NCBI RefSeq assembly: GCF_016653355.1
Contig: NZ_NHSK01000079.1
Coordinates: 1-47,821, forward strand
Direction: 5' to 3'
DNA length: 47,821 nt
DNA from: Rhodoplanes elegans
GTDB lineage: Bacteria; Pseudomonadota; Alphaproteobacteria; Rhizobiales; Xanthobacteraceae
Shown here: positions 16,998 through 25,081 of the stretch, piece after piece
Layout of the letters: each line of letters starts with the position of its first letter
Position numbering within the stretch: position 1 is the first letter of the stretch
Notes under the pieces: generated by a model
What the model was told of the DNA's origin: nothing
The model's database searches: none
What the model saw: the letters and a program-made list of their open reading frames with translations, nothing else
Program-made: the position numbers and the translations under genes

Positions 16998-18158
16998 TCA
17001 CTCCCGGTTGGGCGTGAAGCCGCAGGCCATGCCGGCGATGATCATGCGTTGGATGTTCGAGGTGCCCTCGACCACCTGCAGCGACTTCGCATCGCGATAG
17101 AAGCGCTCGGCCGGGTACTCGGTGGAGAAGCCGAACGAGCCGAACACCTTCATGCACTCGTTGGCGGCGTGCACGGCCGCCTCGGAGGCGAACAGCTTGG
17201 CGACCGAGGTCTCGTACTGGCTCGGCTTGCCCTGATCCTTCAGCCAGGCGGCCCGGTAGACGAGGAGCTGCGCCGCCGCGTGCTCGGCCGCCATATCGGC
17301 GATCTGGGCCTGCACCATCTGATGCTGCGAGATCGGCTTGCCGAACTGGGTGCGGCCGTTGGCGTAGTCGACCGCGAGGTCGAGGCAGCCGCCGGCGACG
17401 CCGAGCGCGCCCGCCGCGCAGCCGATCCGCGTCTGGTTGAGCTGCCACATGCAGATGCGGAAGCCGTCGCCCGGCTTACCGAGCACGTTCTCCTTCGGCA
17501 CCTTCATGCCGTCGAAGACGAACTCGCCGGTCGGCGCGCAGTGCAGGCCGAGCTTGGTCTCGATCGCCCGCGCCGAGACGCCGGCCCAGGTCTTCGGCTC
17601 GATCAGGAAGGCGGTGAGGCCCTTGTTGCCTGCCGAACGGTCCGTATAGGCGTAGAGGAGGCCGGCGTCGCCGACATGCGCCTGCGAGATCCACATCTTG
17701 CTGCCGTGGACCTCGAAGTGGTCGCCCTTGTCGATCGCATGCGTCTTCATCGAGGCGACGTCCGAGCCGGTGTTCGGCTCGGTGATGGCGAAGAAGCCGA
17801 GCTGCGTGCCGGCGACCCAGCCCGGGATGTACTTGCTCTTCTGCTCGGGCGTGCCGAACTTCGCCACCGTCAGGGCCGGGCCGAGATTCTGCATGTTGAA
17901 GGGCAGCCGCCACGAGGCCGAGATCTTGGCGATCTGCTCGGCCATCAGCACCGACTCGAGAAAGCCCATCCCGGTGCCGCCGAGCTCCTCGGCGAGCGCG
18001 CAGCCGAAGAAGCCGAGCGCGCCCATGCGGGCGACGCGATCGGTCTTGAAGGCGTGCGCCTTCTCCTCCTCCACCAGGGTCGGCGCGATGTCCTCGAGGG
18101 CGAAGCGCCGCGCCGTCTCCTGGACCATGCGCTGCTCGTCGGTCAGATCGAAATGCAT
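16998..18158 (-). CDS. Acyl-CoA dehydrogenase
   Basis: A 386-residue flavoenzyme that introduces an alpha,beta double bond into an acyl-CoA and passes electrons to ETF. The amino-terminal helical domain starts MHFDLTDEQRMVQETARRF; the central sheet has FAITEPNTGSDVASMKTHA and KMWISQAHVGD; the C-terminal domain has YANGRTQFGKPISQHQ, KVFGSFGFSTEYPAERFYRD and VVEGTSNIQRMIIA, whose glutamate is the usual catalytic base. Length is standard. ATG at 18158 was chosen for the conserved amino end. The true substrate is unknown. A short palindrome and a terminator of the preceding gene lie upstream. Confidence 0.93.
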   Translation of the reverse strand: MHFDLTDEQRMVQETARRFALEDIAPTLVEEEKAHAFKTDRVARMGALGFFGCALAEELGGTGMGFLESVLMAEQIAKISASWRLPFNMQNLGPALTVAKFGTPEQKSKYIPGWVAGTQLGFFAITEPNTGSDVASMKTHAIDKGDHFEVHGSKMWISQAHVGDAGLLYAYTDRSAGNKGLTAFLIEPKTWAGVSARAIETKLGLHCAPTGEFVFDGMKVPKENVLGKPGDGFRICMWQLNQTRIGCAAGALGVAGGCLDLAVDYANGRTQFGKPISQHQMVQAQIADMAAEHAAAQLLVYRAAWLKDQGKPSQYETSVAKLFASEAAVHAANECMKVFGSFGFSTEYPAERFYRDAKSLQVVEGTSNIQRMIIAGMACGFTPNRE

Positions 18159-18343
18159 CGGAGTTCCGTGTTCGGGTGACAGGGACGCGAGCTCGTCGGC
18201 GCGGCGGCTCCAGCCCGGTCGCGGGGGCACCGCCCCGCGCGGGTCGTCGTCGGTCGATCAGCTGGAGCACGCCGCCGGCGTGTGAACGCAGTCAATCATC
18301 CCGGGACCGGCGAGAGCAACCGGTTCGACGGGGGGTGCGATCA

Positions 18344-18355
18344 TTTGTACACAAA
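18344..18355. promoter_or_regulatory. 12-base palindrome upstream of the acyl-CoA dehydrogenase gene
   Basis: TTTGTACACAAA is a perfect palindrome 186 bases upstream of the dehydrogenase start. It resembles GntR- or TetR-type operators of fatty acid genes, but it is short and the regulator is unknown. The remainder of the 277-base gap shows only the terminator at 18363-18394. Confidence 0.35.
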
Positions 18356-18362
18356 CGTGATC

Positions 18363-18394
18363 GCGGCGCCTCCCGGGGGACCGGGAGACGCCGC
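18363..18394 (-). terminator. Hairpin terminator after the Fe-S assembly factor gene
   Basis: GCGGCGCCTCCCGG (18363-18376) pairs with CCGGGAGACGCCGC (18381-18394) around a GGGA loop with one mismatch. It lies 41 bases beyond the gene's stop; no clear T-run follows on the minus strand. Confidence 0.5.
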
Positions 18395-18435
18395 GCCGGG
18401 CGCCGCGCGGGCGCCGCGTCGACAGTCGAAATGCG

Positions 18436-18765
18436 TCAGTGCCGCGTGTCGGAGAACGGCTCGCCGAACTCCCAGCCGAGCGCGAAGCGGCCTTCCTCGG
18501 TCATCCGCTCCGGGCTCCAGGGCGGATCCCAGAGCAGCCGGACCTGGACGCTCGGCGTCTCGGTGAAGGTGCGCCGGAGCGCCGCCTTGGCGGCCCGCGC
18601 CATCACCTCGCCGAACGGGCAGGTGGGCGCCGTCGTGGTCATGTCGACGACGATGCCTTCGGCGGTCCAGTCGGCCCGGTAGACGAGGCCGAGATCGACG
18701 ATCGAGATGCCCATCTCGGGATCGAGCACCTGCTTGAGGGCGCTGATGATGTCGTGATCGAGCAT
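18436..18765 (-). CDS. MIP18/DUF59 family Fe-S cluster assembly factor (SufT-like)
   Basis: A 109-residue cytoplasmic protein. MLDHDIISALKQVLDPEMGISIVDLGLVYRAD is the DUF59 hallmark with its DPE and DLGLV motifs, and TTTAPTCPFGEVMARAAKAAL contains the conserved cysteine that may carry or contact an Fe-S cluster. The C-terminal VQVRLLWDPPWSPERMTEEGRFALG is also typical. ATG at 18765 has GAGGACG ahead of it. No suf or isc genes are adjacent, so this is a stand-alone maturation factor, related to the PaaD/SufT group; which target it serves is not known. Confidence 0.88.
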   Translation of the reverse strand: MLDHDIISALKQVLDPEMGISIVDLGLVYRADWTAEGIVVDMTTTAPTCPFGEVMARAAKAALRRTFTETPSVQVRLLWDPPWSPERMTEEGRFALGWEFGEPFSDTRH

Positions 18766-18942
18766 GGACGTCCTCGCGGGTGCCGATCGCCCGGGCCGGA
18801 CGCGCCGGTCGCTTTCGGGTCGTATCGGGATGGGCGGCTGCGCCTTTGACGTCGACAGGTGTCGCGTCACGAGTCGCAGAGCCGCGGGACCGACACGGCG
18901 CCGGTCCCTGCGCGAAGATTGGGCGGGGCCTCCCCCGAGCGG

Positions 18943-18960
18943 CTTTGTCCTAGGTCAAAG
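18943..18960. promoter_or_regulatory. FNR/FixK-like imperfect palindrome
   Basis: CTTTGTCCTAGGTCAAAG is nearly symmetric around CTAG; within it TTGTC-CTAG-GTCAA resembles the TTGAT-N4-ATCAA class of CRP/FNR sites. It lies about 186 bases upstream of the Fe-S assembly factor gene, and 65 bases beyond the end of the ABC binding-protein gene. Role inferred only from pattern. Confidence 0.4.
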
Positions 18961-19025
18961 TCCGCCCCGTTTGGAGCAATTCTCGTTTCGGTCCAGGCTT
19001 TTGACGAGCTTCGGGAGCTCTGCGC

Positions 19026-20198
19026 TCAGGAGCCCTGCTCGGAGAGCAGCACCCAGTCGCCCTTGCGGATCTCCAGCATGCGCAGGGCCGAGAGGTCGAG
19101 GCCGGTGTGGTCGGTCGGCGACATGGTGACGATGCCGCCGGTGCCGACATGGCCGCGCGTCGCCTCGAGGGCGTCGCGCAGCTTCGCCGGGTCGAAGCCG
19201 CCGGCCCGCTTGGCCGCATCGACCACCAGCATCAGCCCGTCATAGGCGTGGCCGCCGAAGGCCGACACCGGCTGCCCGGTCTTCTGCTGCCAGGTCTTCG
19301 CGTACTCCTGCAGCACGGCCTTCTGCGGGTCGCCGTCGGCGAGCTTGTCGGCGACCAGGAGCGGCGCGGCCGGCAGCCGGACGCCCTCGGCGGCCGGGCC
19401 GGCGAGCGCGATGAACTGCTTCGAGGCGACGCCGTGGCTCTGGTAGAGCGGCAGGGTCAGCCCGGCCTGGCGGTAGGCCCGGGTGACGATCGCCGGCCCC
19501 TGGCCGTGGCCGGCCACCACGACGGCCTGCAGGCCGGGCTTGCGCTTGAGCGCCGCCATCTGGGCCGAGACGTCGGTGTCGGCCGGGCCGTAGATCTCCT
19601 CGTGCGCGACCGTGATGCCGGCGCTGGGCGCCGCCTTGACGCACTGCTCGCGCATCGAGCGGCCGAAGGCGTCGGTGCCGGAGACGATCGCGATGGTGGT
19701 CAGCTTACGGCGCTTGAGGTCCGCAAAAATCTTCTCGCAGGCCATGCGGTCGGTGTGCGGGGTCTTGAACACCCATTTGCGCACCGGCTCGACGATCTGG
19801 ACGGCGCCGGCGAGCGACACGAACGGCACCTGCGCGGCCTCGACCACCGGGATCATGGCGAGCGTCGTCGCCGTGGTGGTGCCGCCGATGACGGCCGCCA
19901 CCTTGTCCTGCCCGACGAGGCGCTCGGTGAGCTTGCGGGCCGTCTCCGGGTCGCCGCCGTCGTCGTGCACGATCAGGTTCAGCTTCTCGCCGCCGACGCC
20001 GCCGGCCGCGTTGATCGCGTCGACCCACAGCTCCAGGGTCCGCTTCTCCGGCGCGCCGAGATATTCGGCGAGCCCGGTCGTCGAGAGGACCGCCCCGATC
20101 TTCACGTCGGCGCGGGCCGGCGCCGCGACGGCGGCGAGACCGAGCGCGAGGCCAGTCGAGACGATGGCGGCCGAGAGGAATCGACGAGAGACACGCAT
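19026..20198 (-). CDS. ABC transporter substrate-binding protein (branched-chain amino acid type)
   Basis: A 390-residue exported type I periplasmic binding protein. The signal peptide (MRVSRRFLSAAIVSTGLALGL...APARA) is followed by DVKIGAVLSTTGLAEYLG, LELWVDAINAAGGVGGEKLNLIVHDDGGDPETA and VAAVIGGTTTATTLAMIPVVEAAQVPFVSL, the standard Peripla_BP_6 pattern. AFGGHAYDGLMLVVDAAKRAG near the end is also typical. ATG at 20198 has GGAGGAG upstream. No permease or ATPase genes are next to it, so it must work with a remote transporter or be a spare receptor. Ligand unknown (amino acid, amide or aromatic acid in this family). Confidence 0.92.
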   Translation of the reverse strand: MRVSRRFLSAAIVSTGLALGLAAVAAPARADVKIGAVLSTTGLAEYLGAPEKRTLELWVDAINAAGGVGGEKLNLIVHDDGGDPETARKLTERLVGQDKVAAVIGGTTTATTLAMIPVVEAAQVPFVSLAGAVQIVEPVRKWVFKTPHTDRMACEKIFADLKRRKLTTIAIVSGTDAFGRSMREQCVKAAPSAGITVAHEEIYGPADTDVSAQMAALKRKPGLQAVVVAGHGQGPAIVTRAYRQAGLTLPLYQSHGVASKQFIALAGPAAEGVRLPAAPLLVADKLADGDPQKAVLQEYAKTWQQKTGQPVSAFGGHAYDGLMLVVDAAKRAGGFDPAKLRDALEATRGHVGTGGIVTMSPTDHTGLDLSALRMLEIRKGDWVLLSEQGS

Positions 20199-20317
20199 GC
20201 GGGGGCTCCTCCCGGGCGTCGTGGTGCGACTGGCGTTTCCGTCCCGAACGTTTCTTTGTTTTGTCGGGGAACCGATCTTGCCCACTGCCGCGGGCGCGCG
20301 CAAGCGGCGGACCGGGA

Positions 20318-20467
20318 CCTCGTGTCCCGGGCGCGGCGACGCGCCGCGAACCGGGACCCAGGGCGATCAGACGAAGCTCTTGCCGAGATGCCTGTCGTGC
20401 CGCCCCTGGGCCCCGGCTCTGCGGCGCACCGGGCCCTGCGGCCCGACGCGCCTTGTCCAGGGCACGG
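20318..20467. repeat. Dispersed repeat (family D), copy 2
   Basis: Contains GAACCGGGACCCAGGGCG and, at the other end, CGCCCCTGGGCCCCGGCTCTGCGGC and TTGTCCAGGGCACGG, the inverse of pieces at 9588-9781. It fills the 283-base gap between the cupin and ABC binding-protein genes. Confidence 0.65.
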
Positions 20468-20481
20468 CCGGCGCATGTCGC

Positions 20482-20940
20482 TCAGTACGGCTCGCCGTTA
20501 CGGTGCACGTAGCGGCCGGTGCTCGCGGTGCGCTCGATCTTGAGGTCGAGCCCGGGATAGTCGACCGTGTCGGTCGCGGCCCGGTTGCCGATCTCCAGCA
20601 CCACGGCGTCGCGGTCGGAGCGGTTGACCAGGCAGTGGCCGAGGCCGCTGCCGGCCTGCCAGGCGGCGGCCTCGCCGGCCTTCAGCACCGTCTCGCCGGT
20701 GTCCTCGACCAGCACCACTTCGCCCTCCAGCACGTAGACGAGCTCGTCCTCGTCGGTGTGCCAGTGCCGCAGCGACGAGGCGACGCCGGGGGCCAGGCGG
20801 CACAGGTTGACACCGAACCGGGTGAGCCCGGCGGCCCGCCCGAGCCGTTGGCGGACGCGGCCTTCGACCGGCCCGCGGAACTGCGCCGGATAGCCGATGC
20901 CGGTGTCGAGCGGAACGGCGTCGATGTCGATCTTGGGCAT
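20482..20940 (-). CDS. Cupin domain protein
   Basis: A 152-residue cytoplasmic single-domain cupin. LRHWHTDEDELVYVLEGEVVL supplies two histidines and a glutamate of cupin motif 1, and the second motif AWQAGSGLGHCLVNRSD has the remaining histidine, so metal binding is likely. A short C-terminal extension (DYPGLDLKIERTASTGRYVHRNGEPY) is typical of the transcription-factor-free cupins annotated near oxalate or sugar metabolism. ATG at 20940 has GGAGGGAG upstream. It lies 33 bases downstream of the YeiH-type transporter gene and is probably co-transcribed with it. Substrate unknown. Confidence 0.87.
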   Translation of the reverse strand: MPKIDIDAVPLDTGIGYPAQFRGPVEGRVRQRLGRAAGLTRFGVNLCRLAPGVASSLRHWHTDEDELVYVLEGEVVLVEDTGETVLKAGEAAAWQAGSGLGHCLVNRSDRDAVVLEIGNRAATDTVDYPGLDLKIERTASTGRYVHRNGEPY

Positions 20941-20973
20941 GGGCTCCCTCCGTCTCCCGGAATCGGGTCGCCG

Positions 20974-22074
20974 TCAGTGCAGGACGATCAGTCCGCCCGT
21001 CACCACGGCGAGAATCACCAGCGTGGCGCCGACGAACACGGCGACGTGCCGCCAGCCGATGCGCAGGATCGCGGCCGGCGAGGTCTGCAGGCCGAGCGCC
21101 GAGATGGCGATCAGCAGGCCGGCCGTCGAGGCGACGTGGAACGCCGTCTTCACGGGCGCATAGAGCGCGGCGGCACCGGGCACGGCCGGCACGACGCTGT
21201 TGACGAGGCACAGCGCGAGGAACACCAGCGCGAACACCGGCACCGGCACCTTGGCGTGAACCTGCGCGCCGTCGCGCGGCAGCAGCCACCAGCCGACGAT
21301 CAGCACCACGGGCAGCAGCAGGAAGATGCGGAATAGCTTCACGATCACGGCCGTGTTGCCGACCGGCTCGGAGACGGCGTAGCCGGCGCCGACCACCTGG
21401 GCCATGTCGTGCACGGTGCCGCCCAGCATGATGCCGGTCGCCTGGGCGTCGAGGCCGAGCAGCGCGCAGAGCGGCGGATAGAGGATCATCACCAGGGTCG
21501 AGAAGGCGTTGGCGGCGATCACCGTGAAGGCGACGTCGGCCGCCTTGCTGGGATAGTTCGGAACCACCGTTGCGGTGGCGAGCGCCGCCGAGGCGCCGCA
21601 CACGGCCGTCGAGGCGCCGGCGAGCGCGCCGTAGCGGCGGTCGAGGTCGAGCAGACGGGCGAACCAGACGCCGGACACGATCGTCGCCGCCATGCCGGCG
21701 ACGATCAGCAAGGCGACGGGCAGGCCGAGCGCGACAATGTCGCCGAGCGCGATGCGGGTGCCGAGCAGCGCGATGGCGATGCGCAGGAGCTTTTTCACGC
21801 TGTAGGTCAGCCCCGGCTCGAACAGCGGCCGCGCGGCGACGCGATTGAAGGCGACGCCGATCAGCAGCGCGATCACCATGGCGGGGATCGGCAGCGCCCG
21901 GCCGACCAGCGGCTCGGCGGCGAGCGCGGCGAGCGCTACCGCAGCGGCGAACGCCAGGCCGGGCGCGTAGCGGCGCAGGACGGCGACCACGGGAGCGGCC
22001 GAGGCCGGCTGCGCCGGCGCGGGCTCGGCGGCCGGCACGCCCTTCACGGCGTCGGAGGGATCGGCGGACGTCAC
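20974..22074 (-). CDS. YeiH/UPF0324 family putative sulfate exporter
   Basis: A 366-residue integral membrane protein with about ten hydrophobic helices. PGLTYSVKKLLRIAIALLGTRI, GASTAVCGASAALATATVVP, IMLGGTVHDMAQVVGAGY and KLFRIFLLLPVVL are family blocks. The amino end is a 30-residue Ala/Pro-rich cytosolic leader. GTG at 22074 is used because no in-frame ATG precedes the first helix and GAGG lies upstream; this start is moderately certain. The ‘sulfate exporter’ label for this family rests on little evidence; other organosulfonates have been suggested. It is the probable operon leader for the cupin gene. Confidence 0.87.
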   Translation of the reverse strand: MTSADPSDAVKGVPAAEPAPAQPASAAPVVAVLRRYAPGLAFAAAVALAALAAEPLVGRALPIPAMVIALLIGVAFNRVAARPLFEPGLTYSVKKLLRIAIALLGTRIALGDIVALGLPVALLIVAGMAATIVSGVWFARLLDLDRRYGALAGASTAVCGASAALATATVVPNYPSKAADVAFTVIAANAFSTLVMILYPPLCALLGLDAQATGIMLGGTVHDMAQVVGAGYAVSEPVGNTAVIVKLFRIFLLLPVVLIVGWWLLPRDGAQVHAKVPVPVFALVFLALCLVNSVVPAVPGAAALYAPVKTAFHVASTAGLLIAISALGLQTSPAAILRIGWRHVAVFVGATLVILAVVTGGLIVLH

Positions 22075-22140
22075 GGAGGCCTCGTGCTCCGGGGGTGGCG
22101 CGGTGATCGCGACACCCGAGCCGGGGAGGCTCGCCACGGT

Positions 22141-22225
22141 CGCGATCCCCGTGTGCGGGATCGCGAGAATGGTCGCAAGCCGCCCGTCGCGCAACAACGC
22201 CCTTCGGCCCTCCGCGGAGGGCCGA
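22141..22225 (-). terminator. Two hairpins between the carboxylate-amine ligase and YeiH genes
   Basis: A 22-base perfect palindrome (TCGGCCCTCCG and its complement, 22204-22225) lies 39 bases beyond the ligase stop, and a second hairpin has CGCGATCCC (22141-22149) pairing with GGGATCGCG (22157-22165). No T-run is seen, so efficiency is uncertain. Confidence 0.45.
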
Positions 22226-22264
22226 GGGACCGCAGGCTGCGGCCGCGGGCGCCGGTCGGCGACC

Positions 22265-23536
22265 TCAGAGGCTGTCCCGATCGGCCTCCGGGTCGTGGCT
22301 CGGCAGCAGCGGCGGGCCGGCGATCGTGCGCGGCTCCGGATCGGCCCGCGTCGCGATCGTCTCGTCGCGCAGCCACTGCAGCACGGCGCGCAGTGCCGCC
22401 CGATGGCCGCCCGCGACGTGCTGCTCGTAGACGGCGAGCTGGGCATCCGCCGAGGTGCCCTCGGCGACGATGGTGCGGCAGTGCGCGACCTCGGCGGCGC
22501 AGTCGAGCGCGTCGATGTCGTCGGCCGCCTGGCGCAGCAGGCGTTCCAGCACGGCCGCGACCGGCTCCGGCCCGTCGCGGGTGACGAAGCTCGCCTGGAC
22601 GCCGGAGCGCTGCGCCCGCCACTGGTTCTCCTGCGCGAGCGCATGGGTCACGGCCGGCATGTCGTCGGCCGCCGGGCGGGTGCGATAGAGATGGCGGGCC
22701 AGCACCCGGTAGAGCGCCGCGACCGCGATGGCGTCGTCGAGCCGGGTGCAGCAGTCGGGCGCGCGCAGCTCCAGCGTCGGGAGCGACGCGGACGGGCGGA
22801 TCGCCCACCACAGATAGCTGGCGTCCGGGATCGCCCCGGCGCGGGCCATCGCGTCGACATAGGTGCGGTACTCGGCCTCGCTGCGGAACGCCGGCGGCAG
22901 GCCGGTGCGCGGCAGCTCCGCATAGGCGGCGAGGCGGTACCCCTTCAGCCCGGTCGGCAGCCCGGCCCAGAACGGCGACGAGGTCGACAGCGCCAGGAGC
23001 AGCGGCAGGTAGGGCACCATGCGGCGCATGATCTCGACCCGGCGGGCCGGATCGGGCAGCTCGACATGGACGTGCAGGCCGCACAGGAGATCGCGGCGGC
23101 CGATCATCTGGAGCTGGTCCATCACCCGGTCGTAGCGCTGCGCCTCGGTCTGGCGGACGCGGCGCCAGTCGGCGCCCGGATGGGTGCCGGCGGCCAGCAC
23201 GGCGAGCCCGTGCGCGTCGGCGGTATCCGCCACCGCCTCGCGCAGCTCCGCCATCTCGGCCCGGGCGCCGCGCAGGGTGTCGTGCACCCCGGAGACGATC
23301 TCGATCTGGGCCTGCAGGAACTCGGGCTTGGCGCGCCCTCGCGTCACCGCCTCGGCGCGGCGGAAGACGGCGGGATCGACGCGGCGCGGCACCGCGAGCG
23401 TGCGGGCGCCGACCAGGAAGAACTCCTCCTCGAGCCCGATCGTGAAGGCGCGGCGGCCGCCGACCTCGCCCGCCGGCTTCGTACGGGCCGAGGTCGACGT
23501 CCTGGCGGGGGATGAGACCACTCGGGTGTTCCGCAT
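22265..23536 (-). CDS. Carboxylate-amine ligase (YbdK/GCS2 family)
   Basis: A 423-residue glutamate-cysteine ligase-like enzyme that should join a carboxylate to an amine with ATP. FTIGLEEEFFLVGART near residue 31 carries the metal-binding glutamates, and FLQAQIEIVSGVH, RDLLCGLHVHVELPD, YLPLLLALSTSSPFWAG and LPTLELRAPDCCTRLDDA are the family's other blocks. The C-terminal SADAQLAVYEQHVAGGH is also typical. Family members show weak glutamate-cysteine ligase activity, and the natural product is generally unknown. ATG at 23536 follows AGGAACCG. A 30-residue Ser/Thr/Arg-rich amino end precedes the domain. Confidence 0.88.
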   Translation of the reverse strand: MRNTRVVSSPARTSTSARTKPAGEVGGRRAFTIGLEEEFFLVGARTLAVPRRVDPAVFRRAEAVTRGRAKPEFLQAQIEIVSGVHDTLRGARAEMAELREAVADTADAHGLAVLAAGTHPGADWRRVRQTEAQRYDRVMDQLQMIGRRDLLCGLHVHVELPDPARRVEIMRRMVPYLPLLLALSTSSPFWAGLPTGLKGYRLAAYAELPRTGLPPAFRSEAEYRTYVDAMARAGAIPDASYLWWAIRPSASLPTLELRAPDCCTRLDDAIAVAALYRVLARHLYRTRPAADDMPAVTHALAQENQWRAQRSGVQASFVTRDGPEPVAAVLERLLRQAADDIDALDCAAEVAHCRTIVAEGTSADAQLAVYEQHVAGGHRAALRAVLQWLRDETIATRADPEPRTIAGPPLLPSHDPEADRDSL

Positions 23537-23875
23537 GTCGGTTCCTGCAGGTTGCTCGGATGATCGCGCCGTGCCGATCGGATGCCGGCGACGTCTCGGA
23601 TCGGGTGTCGAAGGTGCCTTGAGGTGGCGCGCCGCGGCTCGGTTCGCAGACAGGGCGACGCGATGCGTGACCCTTCGAGCCCTGGGAGCCCGGATCAACG
23701 CCCTCGCGCCCCGGACGTTCCCCGGCGTCGCGCAACCGGCAGGATCGGGCGACGAAAAGCCCCGCGGGGCGCGGGCGCACCGTCGAATCGACACAATTTT
23801 GGATGGTCTAGTCGCCCTTATGGTCCGGTGGGGCGACCGCGCCCCGAGCGCCGAGACCCGGTAGAGATTTTCGAC
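23537..23875. other. 339-base divergent intergenic region
   Basis: It separates the ligase gene from the RND operon and must hold promoters for both. A relatively A/T-rich patch at about 23790-23825 is the best promoter location, but I cannot pick convincing hexamers. No gene is supported. Confidence 0.4.
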
Positions 23876-25081
23876 GTGACCGAGCGATTTCCGACCGAGG
23901 GATTTACGACCGACCGCCCGTCGGCCGCCGATGCCCCCGCCCCTGCCCTGTCGCGACGCCGCTGGCGCCCGGTGATCGTCGCGTTGCCGCTGGTGCTGAT
24001 CGCCGCCGGCCTCGCCGCCTATGCGGCCGCGCCCGCCTCTGCGCCCGCACAGGCTCCGGCCGCGGCGCCGGCCCGCGCCGAGGCGCGGCCGGCCCTCACC
24101 GTCTCGGTCGCCGGCGTCGAGACCCGGCGCATCACCCGCAGCGTGGTCGGCACCGGCTCGGTCGCCGCCTGGCAGCAGCTCACCGTCGCGGCCGAGATCG
24201 CCGGCCTGCGCATCGTCGAGGTCACGGTCGACGAGGGCGACCGGGTGACCGCGGGCCAGGTGCTGGCCCGCTTCGAGGACGCGATCCTGCAGGCGCAGCA
24301 CGCCCAGTACGAGGCGGCCGCCCTGGAGGCCGAGGCCAACGCCCAGAACGCCCAGGCGGAACTCCGCCGCGCCCAGGAGCTGCAGGCGAGCCGCAACATC
24401 GCCGAAGCGACCTTCCAGCAGCGCCAGATGACGGCGCGCGCCACCGAGGCGCGGCTCGGCATGATCCGGGCGCAGCGCGACGAGGTGAAGGCGCGCATCG
24501 CCCAGACCGTGGTGCGGGCGCCGACCGACGGCGTCATCGCCAAGCGCACCGCGCTGGTCGGCACCGTGTCGAGCGTCGGCGCCGAGCTGTTCAAGATGAT
24601 CCGCGACGGCCGTGTCGAGCTGCAGGCGCAGGTGCCCGAGCTGGATCTCACGAGCGTCGCGGTCGGCCAGCCCGTGAAGGTCGTGCACGGCGACACGGCG
24701 GTCGCCGGCCGGGTCCGGCTGGTCGCGCCCGTCGTCGATCCGGCGACCCGGCTCGGCACCGTCTACGTGGCGCTGCCGAGCGACAGCGGGCTCCGGCCCG
24801 GCATGTTCGCCAACGCCGAGATCGCCACCGGCAGCGCCGAGGTGCTGGCGGTGCCGCAGGAGGCGCTGGTGTTCCGCGACGGCCGGCCGGCCGCCTTCGC
24901 GGTCGGCCCGGACGGCCGCGTCGCCGTGAAGCTCCTGGACACCGGAACCCGCCAGGACGGCTGGGTGGAGGTGCGCGGCGGCCTCGGCCGCGGCGAGCGC
25001 ATCGTCTTCGCCGGCGCCGGCTTTCTCAACGACGGCGACCTCGTCCGCATCGACAGCGCCGACGCGCGCCCGCCCGAATGA
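23876..25081 (+). CDS. RND efflux periplasmic adaptor (membrane fusion protein)
   Basis: A 401-residue HlyD/AcrA-type adaptor linking an inner-membrane RND pump to an outer-membrane channel. One membrane segment (VIVALPLVLIAAGLAAYAA) lies near residues 30-48. The barrel-sandwich half-motifs TVAAEIAGLRIVEVTVDEGDRVTAGQVLARFED and RAPTDGVIAKRTALVGTVSS flank an alpha-helical hairpin rich in Gln, Ala and Glu (residues about 145-205). The GTG at 23876 is the best start before the TM segment; no in-frame ATG is closer. Its TGA overlaps the ATG of the pump gene by four bases, so the two are coupled. No TolC-type gene is nearby. Confidence 0.9.
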   Translation: MTERFPTEGFTTDRPSAADAPAPALSRRRWRPVIVALPLVLIAAGLAAYAAAPASAPAQAPAAAPARAEARPALTVSVAGVETRRITRSVVGTGSVAAWQQLTVAAEIAGLRIVEVTVDEGDRVTAGQVLARFEDAILQAQHAQYEAAALEAEANAQNAQAELRRAQELQASRNIAEATFQQRQMTARATEARLGMIRAQRDEVKARIAQTVVRAPTDGVIAKRTALVGTVSSVGAELFKMIRDGRVELQAQVPELDLTSVAVGQPVKVVHGDTAVAGRVRLVAPVVDPATRLGTVYVALPSDSGLRPGMFANAEIATGSAEVLAVPQEALVFRDGRPAAFAVGPDGRVAVKLLDTGTRQDGWVEVRGGLGRGERIVFAGAGFLNDGDLVRIDSADARPPE

